From NCBI GenBank assembly GCA_037127315.1, contig JBBBDQ010000308.1:144001-208000 (forward strand): a DNA stretch of 64,000 nt, given 5' to 3'. Below, one piece after another: positions 31,090 to 41,369 of the stretch. Every line of letters starts with the position of its first letter. The stretch's first letter is position 1. The notes under the pieces were generated by a model. It had not been told where the DNA came from and did no database searches. It saw only the letters and a program-made list of their open reading frames with translations. The position numbers and the translations under genes were made by a program. This DNA comes from Ascarosepion bandense. Its lineage: Eukaryota > Mollusca > Cephalopoda > Sepiida > Sepiidae.

Positions 31090-31945
31090 TTGGTAGCATC
31101 TTTTCTTTTTAAACAAGCTGTGTTAAACGATAGAGACAACATAGTCTTATATCTTTTCTTTTGAATTTTTTCATATTTTCTGATTAGACTTTTTATTTCT
31201 GAATTATATTTGTATAAAAATTGTCCAAAGGTTTTCCTAGTACTTACGAATGTCATCATTCATTACCAGGGACTATATTACAGTTTAAAATCAAATAATT
31301 TAAAATTATTGATCAACACACAGACATTAGACATCTAAAAATTTTAGAGGTACTACATATCAGAAGTCAAAAAACCTCTTATCAATTGCACAACTTACCA
31401 AGTTTTTAGGAAATATACTTAGTTGTGATGAGAGGGTTTATTTGAAATATAATTAAGATAAATAATTATTTGCCTCTGAGTAATTTGATAATTTACATAA
31501 TTAGTTTCTTTAAAGTTCAAATTCTCTAACGTATTTTTACGGCATTAAAAATCGTTAACAATCAAGTATTCCATATAATTCACGCATCGACATGAGCACA
31601 TATCTTCACGTGTGCATGTTGCTTATATTATTACTGCCTTTCAATTTAAAAATTCTTCATAACGTTTAATTATTTTCTTTTAAAATGTTGTAACACTTTT
31701 CCTGCTACAAGACAATATTTGATTTTAAACTGTAATATAGTCCCTGATGATGAACGATGACGTTCATAAGGACTAGGACAACTTTTGGACAATTTTTATA
31801 CAAATGTAATTCTGAAATAAAAGGTCTAATCAGAAAGTATGAAAAAATTCAAAAGAAGAAAATATATAAAATTATGTTGTGTCTATCGTTTAAAAAAACT
31901 TGTTTAAAAGAAAAGATCCTACCAAAATATATGTGCTTTAGATAG
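31090..31945. mobile_element. inverted pair of PLE N-terminal ends
   Basis: Left arm (minus): TFVSTRKTFGQFLYKYNSEI then KSLIRKYEKI at 31260-31160. Right arm (plus): TFIRTRTTFGQFLYKCNSEI at 31757. Both are preceded by the same TATATTACAGTTTAAAATCAA block (31270, 31720), mirrored. The spacer (31320-31700) is AT-rich. The right arm has AGTCC-CTGATGA-TGAACG/CGTTCA...GGACT, a stable hairpin without a GAAA. Confidence 0.7.
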
Positions 31946-31947
31946 AC

Positions 31948-32155
31948 TAATTGGAGTAGATAGACCAGATTGACTAAACTATCGCCCAGTTCACACTCCA
32001 CCCACGCCTATAGAACAGGTGAAGAGGCTCATCCCTTGTTTCCTGGTTAGGATGTGGTTTCCGGCTTTCTCTTTTCCAGTCTTTTTACTTTTATGTAGCC
32101 CCCTGCGCATCAGTGGCGTTATCGCCTTGCTTGGGGTGATATGATTAAAAAAAAA
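31948..32155 (+). repeat. VNTR retroposon
   Basis: One unit (ACTAAACTATCGCCCAGTTC, GAACAGGTGAAGAGGCTC) plus the GCATCAGTGGCGTTATCGCC tail and A-run. Confidence 0.8.
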
Positions 32156-32181
32156 AAATATATATATATATATATATTTTG

Positions 32182-32285
32182 TCATCCGCAGATAGATCTG
32201 TTTCACTGTATCACAGCTCATCAGTACGGTTAGACTTCCGATTTCTTTTTACTGATTGGTGTCAGTCGCGATTCTACCTCTGGGC
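32182..32285 (-). repeat. SINE-C
   Basis: Minus strand: CATAGCCCAGAGGTAGAATC (box A), then TGATGAGCTGTGATACAGTG, AAACAGATCTATCTGCGGAT and (TA)n. Confidence 0.65.
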
Positions 32286-32289
32286 TATG

Positions 32290-32545
32290 ATTTTTGATTT
32301 ATGCAATAACCATATCTGCTCTGAAATGTATTGTAATGTCAACAAATGTAAACATGTTACAGAAATTAACGAAGATTAATGAAACTAATGTTCAAATAAA
32401 TCATTTCAAATTGTCAGTTATTTATAACCTAGTTTTGTTAATCTTCCGTTAATTTCCATAACATGTTTACATTTGTTGACATAACGATACATTTCAGAGC
32501 AGATATGATTATTGCGATAAATCTTATCGAAAACTGTGTTATATA
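32290..32545. repeat. foldback, ~105-bp arms
   Basis: CAATAACCATATCTGCTCTG and TCAACAAATGTAAACATGTT on the left mirror the right half (AACATGTTTACATTTGTTGA, CAGAGCAGATATG). Arms differ at few sites, loop about 40 bp. Confidence 0.85.
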
Positions 32546-32575
32546 GGCTTGATTAAAACCTCATTTAGACTGAAG

Positions 32576-32667
32576 GTCATTTGTGGTCGAGAGGTCTAAG
32601 GTGTGCCAGATCACATGGTAGCTTCTTCTATGTGGATAGGGGTTGCAGGTTCAAATCCTGCCGAATG

Positions 32668-32669
<2 letters not shown>
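32576..32669 (+). tRNA. class II tRNA-like sequence (Leu/Ser type), probable pseudogene
   Basis: 94 nt. Acceptor arms GTCATTT and GAATGAC pair over 7 positions (one G-U), and the T arm GCAGG-TTCAAAT-CCTGC is perfect. The D-arm region GGTCGAGAGGTCTAAGG resembles tRNA-Leu, but its stem does not close, and the anticodon arm is unclear. It may be a decayed tRNA-Leu or a SINE head; (CA)n/(TA)n follows directly. Confidence 0.5.
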
Positions 32670-32712
<43 letters not shown>

Positions 32713-32715
<3 letters not shown>

Positions 32716-33603
32716 GATGCTATGAATAAACTGTCGTTTAAATTACACAAAAATGCAAATAACACTAAAATCTCATTTTAACATATATATTTAACAAAAC
32801 TGTGCAAAAATATCTTGAAATATGAAAGAGGAAATTTATTCAATAAAATTGTTATTGGCTTTCACCATGGCTTCCAGACAACTTCAGAATCTCTTGCAAC
32901 TCTTCTGGACAGTCCCTTTGTTTAAGTTGCTGAATGATGTCATAATTCTTGCCTTCAGTTCATTTTTGGAGTTACAAGGAGTTTTGTTACAAGGTGTTTT
33001 CTTACAAGGAGTTTTGTTGATCTCTCGCTCAACTGTGCATAATAATCAAGAGGGTTGCAGTCTGGGGAGTAAGGTGGCTAAATATAAGAGGTGATGTGGT
33101 CACAAAAATTGTCTGACAGCCATGACTGTGTTCTCCTGCTTGTGTGGCATGGTACAGAGTCTTGTTGCCAGGCATAAGGTCTTCCAGTAACCACCCTCTT
33201 AACCCAGAGCAGCACTAATTCCTCAAGGCACTTGATGTAGACTTTATGCTGAGTCCGAGGTCCTGGGAAGCTGAATGCAAGTATAATATTGTTATCACAA
33301 GTGATCACTTCAAACACCATGATGTTGACCGGATATATCATCCAACTCTTTCCAAATCCTCAGCACTGTTCCCAGATTGACAACAAAACACTCAGAAATG
33401 TTTGTATCGGAGCTTCTGGCAGGAACGCCAAGCAGTGCAGCATGCTGTTTTAAAATTTTTGGTAGAGTGAACTGTGTCATGATGGTCTTTTTTACACAGA
33501 TGGTGCCCAACTGACCCAACCATACTGTAAAGTCAACAAAATAACAATACACATGCACGTAATTGAAAATATAAAATTGCCACAAGTTACACCTCACACC
33601 CTG
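32713..33603 (-). mobile_element. mariner element, internally deleted
   Basis: 891 bp between TA sites; ends CAGGATGCTATGAATAAACTG (left) and CAGGGTGTGAGG (right, reversed). The minus strand encodes an N-terminal piece (MTQFTLPKILKQHAALLG..., TVLRIWKELDD) joined directly to NIMVFEVIT..., AYAWQQDSVPCHTS-type block (PYAWQQDSVPCHTSRRTQSW), so roughly the DNA-binding linker and first catalytic region are deleted. Further on, KTPCKKTPCNKTPC is a local triplication. Stops and frameshifts: dead. Confidence 0.8.
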
Positions 33604-33663
33604 TATTGAGTTCTCTTGGCTGCTGGCGTTTGTATACACTGCATATATATAACATGTCTCAAC

Positions 33664-33805
33664 CATGTGCAGATAGCTTAGGGGTAGACTCTCTTACTGA
33701 TGCCAAATTAGTTAAGTTTTGAGCTTGGCAGAAAACAATTGGATGTCTAACCACACTGCTGAGTTGTGATACAACAAAACTGGCTTGTATGTGGATGACT
33801 ATATA
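33664..33805 (+). repeat. SINE-C
   Basis: GCAGATAGCTTAGGGGTAGA head, GTTTTGAGCTTGGC box B-like, TGCTGAGTTGTGATACAACA and a TA-run end. Confidence 0.6.
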
Positions 33806-33839
33806 TATAACCTTGTTTCATTAAAATTCATTGATTTCC

Positions 33840-33841
33840 AT

Positions 33842-33883
<42 letters not shown>

Positions 33884-34018
33884 AGACTGAGTGCTGGTAT
33901 TAATAAAATACTGCAATATAAGATGCAATATAACAGACCTACAAATTATATAATAATATACATATTTTTTTTAAATGCTGCATAGACAAATATATAAATA
34001 TATATATATATATATATA
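33840..34018. repeat. TA arrays
   Basis: (TA)n at about 33845-33880 and 33999-34018 with AT-rich DNA between. Confidence 0.9.
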
Positions 34019-34249
34019 CAGGTTGCATTCAAAATACTTTTACAGACTTTGGAGGTGGATTTATCTCAGAAAAATGTCCTTACAAACATATGTCCGCATA
34101 TCCTTCATTTTTTAGTTATTAAGTTTAAAGAAACTCTACAATAGTTGATGTTGTGTTTCCATGTAGACTAGGTTACATTTGTCTTTCATGTACATTTGTG
34201 GTTAGTCTGTTTTAACATTTAACGTGTGAAGAAGTGAGTTAACTGAGAA

Positions 34250-34570
34250 GTGTTCTATTTAACAGTGGCAGGATATTCATATTATGAGCGGACAGATATG
34301 ATTTTTATATACAGCTGTGTGAATGATAATAAACACGAGACTGCACAGTCATATCAGATTGTGTTTCCAGACCAAAGGCAGCCAAGTCATCTGACCTTTA
34401 TGGCTGTTTATCATCACATTTCTGAGACAGAATCTGTGGCATCACAAACTATGGATCGAGCATGGCCAAGATTTGCTCATATGCCTAACTACAAAGAACA
34501 CATTCTACGGGCTTTCAGAGATGATCGGGATATCAGCACATGTGAAGTGGTCCTAGAATATCATACATAA
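34250..34570 (+). CDS. Tc1/mariner-superfamily HTH protein fragment
   Basis: 106 codons, uninterrupted. Residues ~12-60 (YYERTDMIFIYSCVNDN..., then VFPDQRQPSHLTFMAVYHHI) resemble the N-terminal helix-turn-helix domain (DUF4817 type) in some transposases of this superfamily: a Y-x-DM start, a P-x-R-x-PS-x-xTF core. No catalytic domain follows. ACAGGTTGCATTCAAAATAC at 34018 may be the left end. Likely a 3'-truncated transposon. Confidence 0.65.
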   Translation: MFYLTVAGYSYYERTDMIFIYSCVNDNKHETAQSYQIVFPDQRQPSHLTFMAVYHHISETESVASQTMDRAWPRFAHMPNYKEHILRAFRDDRDISTCEVVLEYHT

Positions 34571-34813
34571 GCATGGTTGCTTCAAAAGCATCTCTTGTAT
34601 CTGTAGGATTTGCAATGTGCGCAGGGTCTTCGTCCTCTGATCACGCACCCCGGTAGAATTTTTGCCAATGGTTTATTGCACAAACTGCCATTTCGTTGTT
34701 TGTCTCTTCAGTCTTGTTTATGAATGAGACACAATTTGAAAGAAATAGAATAACAAATTTACACAAACCAACATTTACAATACAAGCTAGACACAAGCAT
34801 CAGTTAATGATTA

Positions 34814-35199
34814 ACTAGCAGTATAGCCCGGCATTGCTCGGGTGTAATAAAAGCTTTAAAACTAATCCATGGTCCTGGAGCTCAGACTCTTTGGATGTTG
34901 GCACAAAAGAATAAAAAGCAATAGTTGTTTCCAGTTAAAGTGAAACCATAGACTGAAAGAAAAATGAATGGATGTAAGTCAAATTTTGATTTCCTGGTAT
35001 CGATATCAAATAAGTTTTTCCGTCGTAAACTGAATTTTGAAGGTTAAATAAGTCCTCTGAGTAAATGGTATCATGGCTGAGACTAAGAACTACAATTATA
35101 CCTAATTAGAGCCAAACTCAAAGCAAAAACTAAAATAAAAGGGCTGAAAAAAATGCAGACATACAGGCAGATAAACAAACACACACACAAACATCATGC

Positions 35200-35235
<36 letters not shown>

Positions 35236-35535
35236 CGATTTTCTTTACTATTGTAAGAAGTGCAACCTTGAAACTTCTGAATATCGTTTCTTATGTCTTT
35301 GTCTATGAGTGTATCAAATTTGATTAAAATCGGACCATTCCTTCTATAACCCGATTTTTTCGATTATTGATTTTCGATATTTATCGAGGGTACCTCGACA
35401 CTAAACCTTGCTAAGAACACTTGCAGACACTTATAGTACAACTGTGCAAATTTTCAAGAAAATCGGTTCAGCCGTTTCGGAGTCTATAGGTAACAGACAC
35501 ACACACACAAAGTTCCATTTATAAATAAGTTTAGA
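34814..35535 (+). repeat. retroposon with GCCCGGCATTGCTCGGG motif
   Basis: Begins ACTAGCAGTATAGCCCGGCA and ends with AAAATCGGTTCAGCCGTTTC, a (CA)n and TTCCATTTATAAATAA. A (TA)n at 35203-35231 splits it. The end motif is like the 3' end of RTE-type LINEs; no coding frame. Same family at 41741-42490. Confidence 0.6.
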
Positions 35536-36120
35536 TGTGTCCATATGTTCTCACAGCATATCTTACAGGAGCTACCAACAGAAACTTCATTTTGAACACA
35601 CTTCCAGACCTGCTATAGGATGTACAATATGAAGATTCATGTGATTCTTGCACGATATGGGGCTCCAGCACATTTTATGTGTGTGTGTGTATATATATAA
35701 TATAACTCCTCAGGACTTTTTTCTTCATTTTCTGAAAAGTTTGCATAATTCTGCTCAGTTAATTTACAAACTTTTTCAGATTAATCTTATTAATGCTCTA
35801 TTTCTATCTTGATATCGAGCACTTGACCACAAAATACCTGCTTCCCAAAATATCTTTTTATCAATAAAAGACTAAAAAGCAGCAATCTTGGCAATAAATA
35901 TCATCATAACTCAACTATATATATATATTCATCTATACATTGAATATTGCTGCTTCATCTGGTCTCGTGTCTCTGCAATGTATTTCAAGATTTAGTTCCC
36001 AATAAATCTATTGCTTGACAAAAGTTATTAGCCAAATTTTAATTTTGAATTTTCACTGTATAAAATTTAGGATTAACAGATTAGACATTGAGAAAAGCAC
36101 ATTGATATGGAATATGATTG

Positions 36121-36290
36121 TTTTTTTTTTGGTTTTTTTTCTAATCATTTCACCCTAAGCAAGGAAATAGAGCCACTAAGATGTAAGGGGTTACTGACTG
36201 TGAGAGAATATGAGAAAGCAAAATTATTAACGAGAGAAAACAAGCCAAAGAACATGATTCAAGTTGACAAAAGATGAATGTTGACATTGT
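36121..36290 (-). repeat. LINE-A-type tail
   Basis: T-run, then ATCATTTCACCCTAAGCAAGG and AGATGTAAGGGGTTACTGA, a decayed reversed tail. Confidence 0.6.
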
Positions 36291-36338
36291 ATTTAGAGTT
36301 CTGAAGAAATGGCACACAAAAATGGCTCATTAGTTATG

Positions 36339-36340
<2 letters not shown>

Positions 36341-36410
<70 letters not shown>
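36341..36410. repeat. TA/GTAT microsatellite
   Basis: TA runs flanking (TGTA)n. Confidence 0.9.
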
Positions 36411-36415
<5 letters not shown>

Positions 36416-36499
36416 TTCCAGAGTGTAATGAATGATGTGTAGATGCTAGAGTAGCTATTGGCATATGTTTACATGGTATATCACGTGCTAAAAGTCTGC

Positions 36500-36656
36500 C
36501 TTCTTCTACCAAGCACCCATAGCTCAGAGGTAGAATCGTTGACTGATGTCAATTCAGTCGGGTTTCTATCCTGGCTAAAAGCAGTCGGATGTCTAACTGT
36601 ACTGATGACCTGTGACACAGTGAAACCAATCTGTCTGCAGACAACTATATAGGATT
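36500..36656 (+). repeat. SINE-C, full length
   Basis: CCATAGCTCAGAGGTAGAATC (box A), GGGTTTCTATCCTGG (box B), then CTGATGACCTGTGACACAGT and GAAACC, ending in (TA)n at 36657. Confidence 0.7.
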
Positions 36657-36687
<31 letters not shown>

Positions 36688-37087
36688 TTCTAAATGGATT
36701 AATTATCTATTAATCTGTTATTACTTAAACATGAATTTTATTGAGTTTAGTGAATATTTGTGTATTTATTTGGTTTTGTCAACTGACCTGAACATTGAAG
36801 AATTCTAATGTAAGGAAAATATGTGCTCTTCAGAAGGATTTGAATCGGCATCCGCTTGACAGGAGAAAGCTTTGTTAAATCTAACATAGTAAAAACACAT
36901 TAGATCTAACAATAGTTTGTCCTACTCAGGGAGGGATGCTTGCTTGAATTCTGCCAGAGAGTGCATATTTTTCTTCAGTAAGAATTCTTGAATAACCAAG
37001 GTGATAGATGAAAATAAATATACTGTTTGAAAATAAAAACTGAGCATCTACTCAAATAGGGGTATCCATTAAAAGTAACATTTAAGT

Positions 37088-37091
<4 letters not shown>

Positions 37092-37140
<49 letters not shown>
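37092..37140. repeat. (TA)n
   Basis: 49-bp array; a CA/TA mixture follows to about 37235. Confidence 0.95.
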
Positions 37141-37142
<2 letters not shown>

Positions 37143-37249
37143 CACATATACACACAGATGCATATATGGACATGTACACATACATATATATGTAATTATA
37201 CACATACACAAATCTATACATACACATACATATATATTTTCTAAACATA

Positions 37250-37800
37250 TACTGTTAAATATAAGAGACAATGAATATCTATTGTGTTTAATCATGAGCC
37301 ATTCTAAACGTATTTTAGCTTTACTTTCAGTTGAAAACTAAGACAAAAATTCTCCAACATTTGGATAATTTTTTATTAAGTCACATGAGCCATCTTCAGA
37401 GATGTTATAAAGAGGGTAACACAATAACACCCACCATCAGCGATGATTTTATCTTGTGTTGACATAAAACTCCACTAAGCAATGGCAATAGTTACCAAAA
37501 ATAACAAACACAGTTCTCAAATTTGCAATGCAGTTCTATGACATCACACCTCGTGATAGCGCGAAATGACAACAGAACCATATATTCAAATGCAATGTAA
37601 TGTGTTATGACCAGATTTAAATGTGATTTTATTAAGTGTGGGTTGTTTGGATTTAATGTAGATGGCCTACAATATCTGAAGGTTCTTTTGACTGTGTGTA
37701 TGAGTAAGGATTATTGTATTGTTGACTAAAATCTGTCTGATATTACCTACATGGTTATGTTTTTCTGAGAAATGTTGTTTAATTGTACTCTGATCAGAAA
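37250..37800 (-). mobile_element. PLE: GIY-YIG end, UTR, next ORF start
   Basis: Minus-strand order: 37800-37600 GIY-YIG remnants (KHFSEKHNHVGNIRQILVNN, LEAIYIKSKQPTLNKI-like); 37560-37385 UTR matching 30657-30900; 37375-37250 N-terminal start ending at the TA/CA array. Same family as 29845-31020 but without the SINE, so it shows the empty site. Confidence 0.75.
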
Positions 37801-38234
37801 TAAATTGTTATACATGAGAAGCTGTTAACGTTTTGTTTAAAGGGTACATTTATTGTTGCTATTATTATTAATATTACTTGCTTTTTTGTATGATATATTA
37901 AGTGTCCATAATGGTATTTGTGTCACTCTATGTGTTTTGAGTCTGAAGTTGACTCTCTTCAGGTAAATAAACTTGTGACTTATATACAGTGAGGTGAAAC
38001 AAGTATTTGAACAGTAAAAAAATGGATTTAGAATCATATATTGAAAGAAAAACATTGTCTAAATCTCACAATATATTTGTAAAACAATTATAAATGCAAA
38101 TAAAGAGCAAAAATAAATTATTTGACATGTATATATATTTTATATACAAATTATTAAAACAGGGAGTGAAAAAAGTAATTGGACAGAATATAAATTATGC
38201 TTTAAATGTGTTTAATATTCAGTTGATCCTCCTT

Positions 38235-39096
38235 CATTTGCAACCACAGCTCTCAGTATGTTCCTGTAGCACTCTACAAGAGCCTGTCATGATTTGGTGG
38301 GAATTTTAGCCCACTCTTCTGCAAAAACTTTCAATTCACTGAGGTTCTTTGGTTGCCTTTCATGAATCTAATTCTTCAGTGTTCTCCAAAGATTCTTTAT
38401 TGGATTCATGTCTGGCGATTGGCTGGGCCATGTCAACATGATGTTATTGTTTTAAAGCCATGCATGTATTATTTGGTTGTATGTTTCACATCATTGTCCT
38501 GTTGAAAAACCCAATCTGGTCCAAGTTCTAATTTCTCAACTGATGACTGCAAGCAATCTTCTAAAATCTGAATATATTTGGCTGCACTCATTGTGCCCTC
38601 AATAATTTTCAGTTGTCCTGTACCATTATATGCAAAGCATCCCCAAACCATAATGCTACTGCCTCTGTGCTTCACAGTGGGGATGGTGTTCTTTTGATTG
38701 AAGGCTGTTCCAGCCTTTCTCAAAACATGGGTAGCATCGTTGTGGCCATAAATTTCAATCTTGTTTTCATCAAATCATAAAATTTGCTTATAATAGTTAT
38801 CATGCTTTTGTAAACTAGTTTTGGCAAATTCAAGTCTGGATTTTAAAGGACATTTTTTTAGCAATGGGGTTTTGCAATGAAAGCAAAATTTTAATTGTTG
38901 TTGGTGAAGTTCAGAACTTATGGTCCTCTTGCATATGTGAGTTCCTGCATTGCTGAGATCTTTTTGAAGTTTTCTCCGAGTCACATAAAGGGTCATTTTT
39001 ACTCGCCGTACTATTTTCTGTGAACATTTTTGTGATATTTTGCGTGGTGCACCTGTTCTTGGCAAATTTTCATGAGTACCGAAAGCTTTCCATTTC
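38235..39096 (-). pseudogene. Tc1-like transposase, decayed
   Basis: From the insertion junction it reads KKWKAFGTHENLPRTGAPRK, then TISSELHQQQL, the FDENK block (first catalytic Asp at about 38755, after a TGA in place of Trp), DWVFQQDNDVKHTTK (second Asp) and SQSPDMNPIKNLWRTLK. In the last block the expected glutamate of DD34E is lysine (38416-38418), and stops follow. So it is catalytically dead by two routes. Confidence 0.85.
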
Positions 39097-39692
39097 TTAT
39101 ACTGTTGCCATATCTGGTCGGGTGCCCCTGCTACTCTCCTTGGGCTCCTCGACAAGATACAGCGGAGGCTCTGTAATGTGATCGATACTGACTTAGCAGA
39201 CCACCTGCAGTCTCTCTCTCACCGGCACGATGTGGCTTCCCTGTGTCTCTTCTATAAATACTTTCACGGCTTCTGCTCAGATGAACTTAGATTACTGGTG
39301 CCCGCTAGGTTCGAATTTGCACGAGATACTAGATTAGCAACTAGATCGCACCCTTTTACAGTGAAACCAATAAAATGCAACCACAACTTCTACTCCAACA
39401 GTTTCTTTTCTCGTACTTCCCGACTGTGGAATTCCCTTCCACATGACTGCTTCCCCGACAGCTACAATCTCCAGGAGTTTAAATTTAAGGTCAATAGACA
39501 CCTCCTAACACACTAACTCGCTTCCATTCTTTCAAACACTTTTCCCATCCTCCAAACTATCTATCACCCCTCTTCTGACCTTTCCTATATCTAACCACTC
39601 TTTCTATTTACCTTCTCCTATGTAGCCCCAAGCGCAATAGTGGCAGTGGAATGCCTTGCTTGGGGTGAAACGATTAAAAAAACAAAAAATGT
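39097..39692 (+). mobile_element. LINE-A, 5'-truncated insertion
   Basis: Starts at YCCHIWSGAPATLLGLLDKI, then NVIDTDLADHL (ORF to the TAA at 39514), with FCSDELRLLV, RSHPFTVKPIKCNHNFYSN and SRLWNSLPHDCF. This is the C-terminal end of a CR1/RTE-like non-LTR ORF2, uninterrupted, so a young copy. Tail ends CTTGGGGTGAAACGATTAAA. It splits the Tc1 transposase; the flanks are colinear Tc1 sequence. Confidence 0.85.
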
Positions 39693-40009
39693 ACCCAACA
39701 GTGCTCACAGGTATACATAGGTCTTTAGAAATCTTACGATAGTTTTTTTTTATATGCAGAAATAATTTGATCTTTAAGATCTTCCAACAGCTCTCTTTGC
39801 TTTGGAATCCTGCAGTACTGTTAGTGTGACGTCTTGGAATGAACTGACCATCAAGATAGCTAACACTTTAAGTAATGCACGTTCTAGATTATTCCATAAA
39901 ATTCTAACACATTTGAGCATGAAATATACTCAAAACATTAATTTTAAAGATAATTTTGAAACTGTCCAAATACTTTTTCACTACATTTTAATAATTTGTA
40001 TATAAAATA
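39693..40009 (-). pseudogene. Tc1 transposase N-terminus and 5' UTR
   Basis: Minus strand reads IPKQRELLEDLKDQIISAY, a frameshift, then KISKDLCIPVSTVGY, the first helix-turn-helix, up to the LINE-A junction. Confidence 0.7.
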
Positions 40010-40169
40010 TATATATGTGTCAAATAATTTATTTTTGTTGTTTATTTGCATTTATAATTGTTTTACGAATATATTGTGAGCTTTAGACAATGCTTTACTT
40101 TCAATATATGATTCTAAAACCATTTTTTTACTGTCCAAATACTTGTTTCACTTCACTTTATATATATAT

Positions 40170-40345
40170 ATTTATAAAGGAAAACTCTACATGTCATTTC
40201 AATTGGTGATAAATTATAATTTATTTCTATGAGCTTAATTAGCTCATTTTATCAAAATTCTGATGAAATGAGTTAATTAAGCTCATAGAAATGAATTATA
40301 ATTTATCATCAATTAAAATGACATGTTGAGTTTTCCTTTATAAAT
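40170..40345. repeat. foldback, ~80-bp arms
   Basis: AAAGGAAAACTCTACATGTC and its mirror at 40345, with TCTATGAGCTTAATTAGCTC inside. The loop has CTGATGA and a nearby GAAA, but stem I and stem II do not fit a hammerhead. Confidence 0.85.
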
Positions 40346-40450
40346 ATCATATTGCTCTGAATAACATCCATTGAGCTCACTATATAAATATAACACTTAA
40401 TATTTTATATTAAGTTGATCTTGTTGGATTATCCTCACCGTTTATGAACT

Positions 40451-40453
<3 letters not shown>

Positions 40454-40530
<77 letters not shown>
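40454..40530. repeat. (TA)n(CA)n
   Basis: TA to about 40497, then CA to 40530. Confidence 0.95.
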
Positions 40531-40531
<1 letters not shown>

Positions 40532-40532
<1 letters not shown>

Positions 40533-41097
40533 AGAGTGCGATGGATAAATTGTCGCCATTTTTTATATATCTTTTTTTTTATTTTGTCACCTACACAATA
40601 TAGTAGGATCATTTGTGCACTGATTGTGAGAAAAAGAGCGCCATGTCGCAATTCACTTTGCCAGAAATTTGGAAAGAGCATGCTATACAGCCTGGCATTC
40701 ATGCCAGAAACTTCAATACAAACATTTCAATTTCTTCAAGCACTTCATCCTTTACATCTGGCTACCTAACGCCCCAGACTGTCATCCCCTTGATTATTAT
40801 GTGTGGGTTGCAGTTGAGCAAGGGACCAACAAAACTCCTTGCAACACCAAAGATAAACTGAAAGCAAGTGTTATGGCAGCTTTCACTAGCTGAAACTAGG
40901 AGACTGTCCAGAAGAGTAGCAGGAGATTCTGAAGCCGTCTGAAGGCTACAGTTGAAGCCAATGGTGATTTTATTGAATAAATTTTCTCCTTTCAAGATAT
41001 TTTTGCGTAATTTTCATACATATATCTGTTAAAATGAGATGTCAGTGTTATTATACTTCTAGCATAACTTAGACGACAATTTATCCATCGCACCGTG
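40532..41097 (+). mobile_element. mariner element, internally deleted
   Basis: Ends GTGCGATGGATAAATTGTCG and its complement at 41070-41093. Encodes N-terminal SQFTLPEIWKEHAIQPGIHA, then jumps to DCHPLDYYVWVAVEQGTNKT, PCNTKDKLKASVMAAF and ATVEANGDFIE in shifted frames. Same family as 32713-33603, with a larger deletion that removes nearly all catalytic sequence. Confidence 0.8.
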
Positions 41098-41264
41098 CAC
41101 ATACATACGTATGTGCTTGTGCGTGTGTGTAGATAGAGAGAGAGAGAGAGAGGGAGAAAAAGGAAGCAAAAAATATATGCAACATATGTTTTACATATAA
41201 GCAATATGATAAGCAAGGTAGATATAAAAAGACAGCAAAAAGATATAGATAAGGATTTACTTAC

Positions 41265-41359
41265 CTCGTGCCTCGGCCGATTCCCAGAATCATGGTTCGC
41301 GATTCTCAGATACATACTGATCCTTTAACAGCTGCATCTGTAATTCGTTCCCATGAAGC
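41265..41359 (-). other. possible host exon
   Basis: Minus strand: a pyrimidine-rich tract and AAG acceptor at 41361-41360, 95 bp, then GAG|GTAAGT, a consensus donor (41264-41259). One frame reads LHGNELQMQLLKDQYVSENR, EP, a TGA, then FWESAEAR. The polar, coiled-coil-like peptide is unlike any repeat here. The TGA argues for a terminal coding exon, a non-coding exon or a decayed one. Confidence 0.3.
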
Positions 41360-41369
41360 CTTTCAAGTA

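Larger units (their letters stand above)
37987..40158 (-). mobile_element. Tc1-like transposon with nested LINE-A
   Basis: Long inverted ends, 37987-38135 and 40010-40158 (about 148 bp), starting CAGTGAGGTGAAACAAGTAT and flanked by TA. Transposase is on the minus strand; a 5'-truncated LINE-A (39097-39692) sits in its HTH region. Without the insert the element is about 1.6 kb, normal for Tc1. Confidence 0.9.

Noticed and set aside
40255..40300. CTGATGA followed by GAAA in the 40170 foldback as a hammerhead
   Set aside because: Stem II leaves an A-A mismatch at its base and stem I cannot pair; explained by the palindrome.
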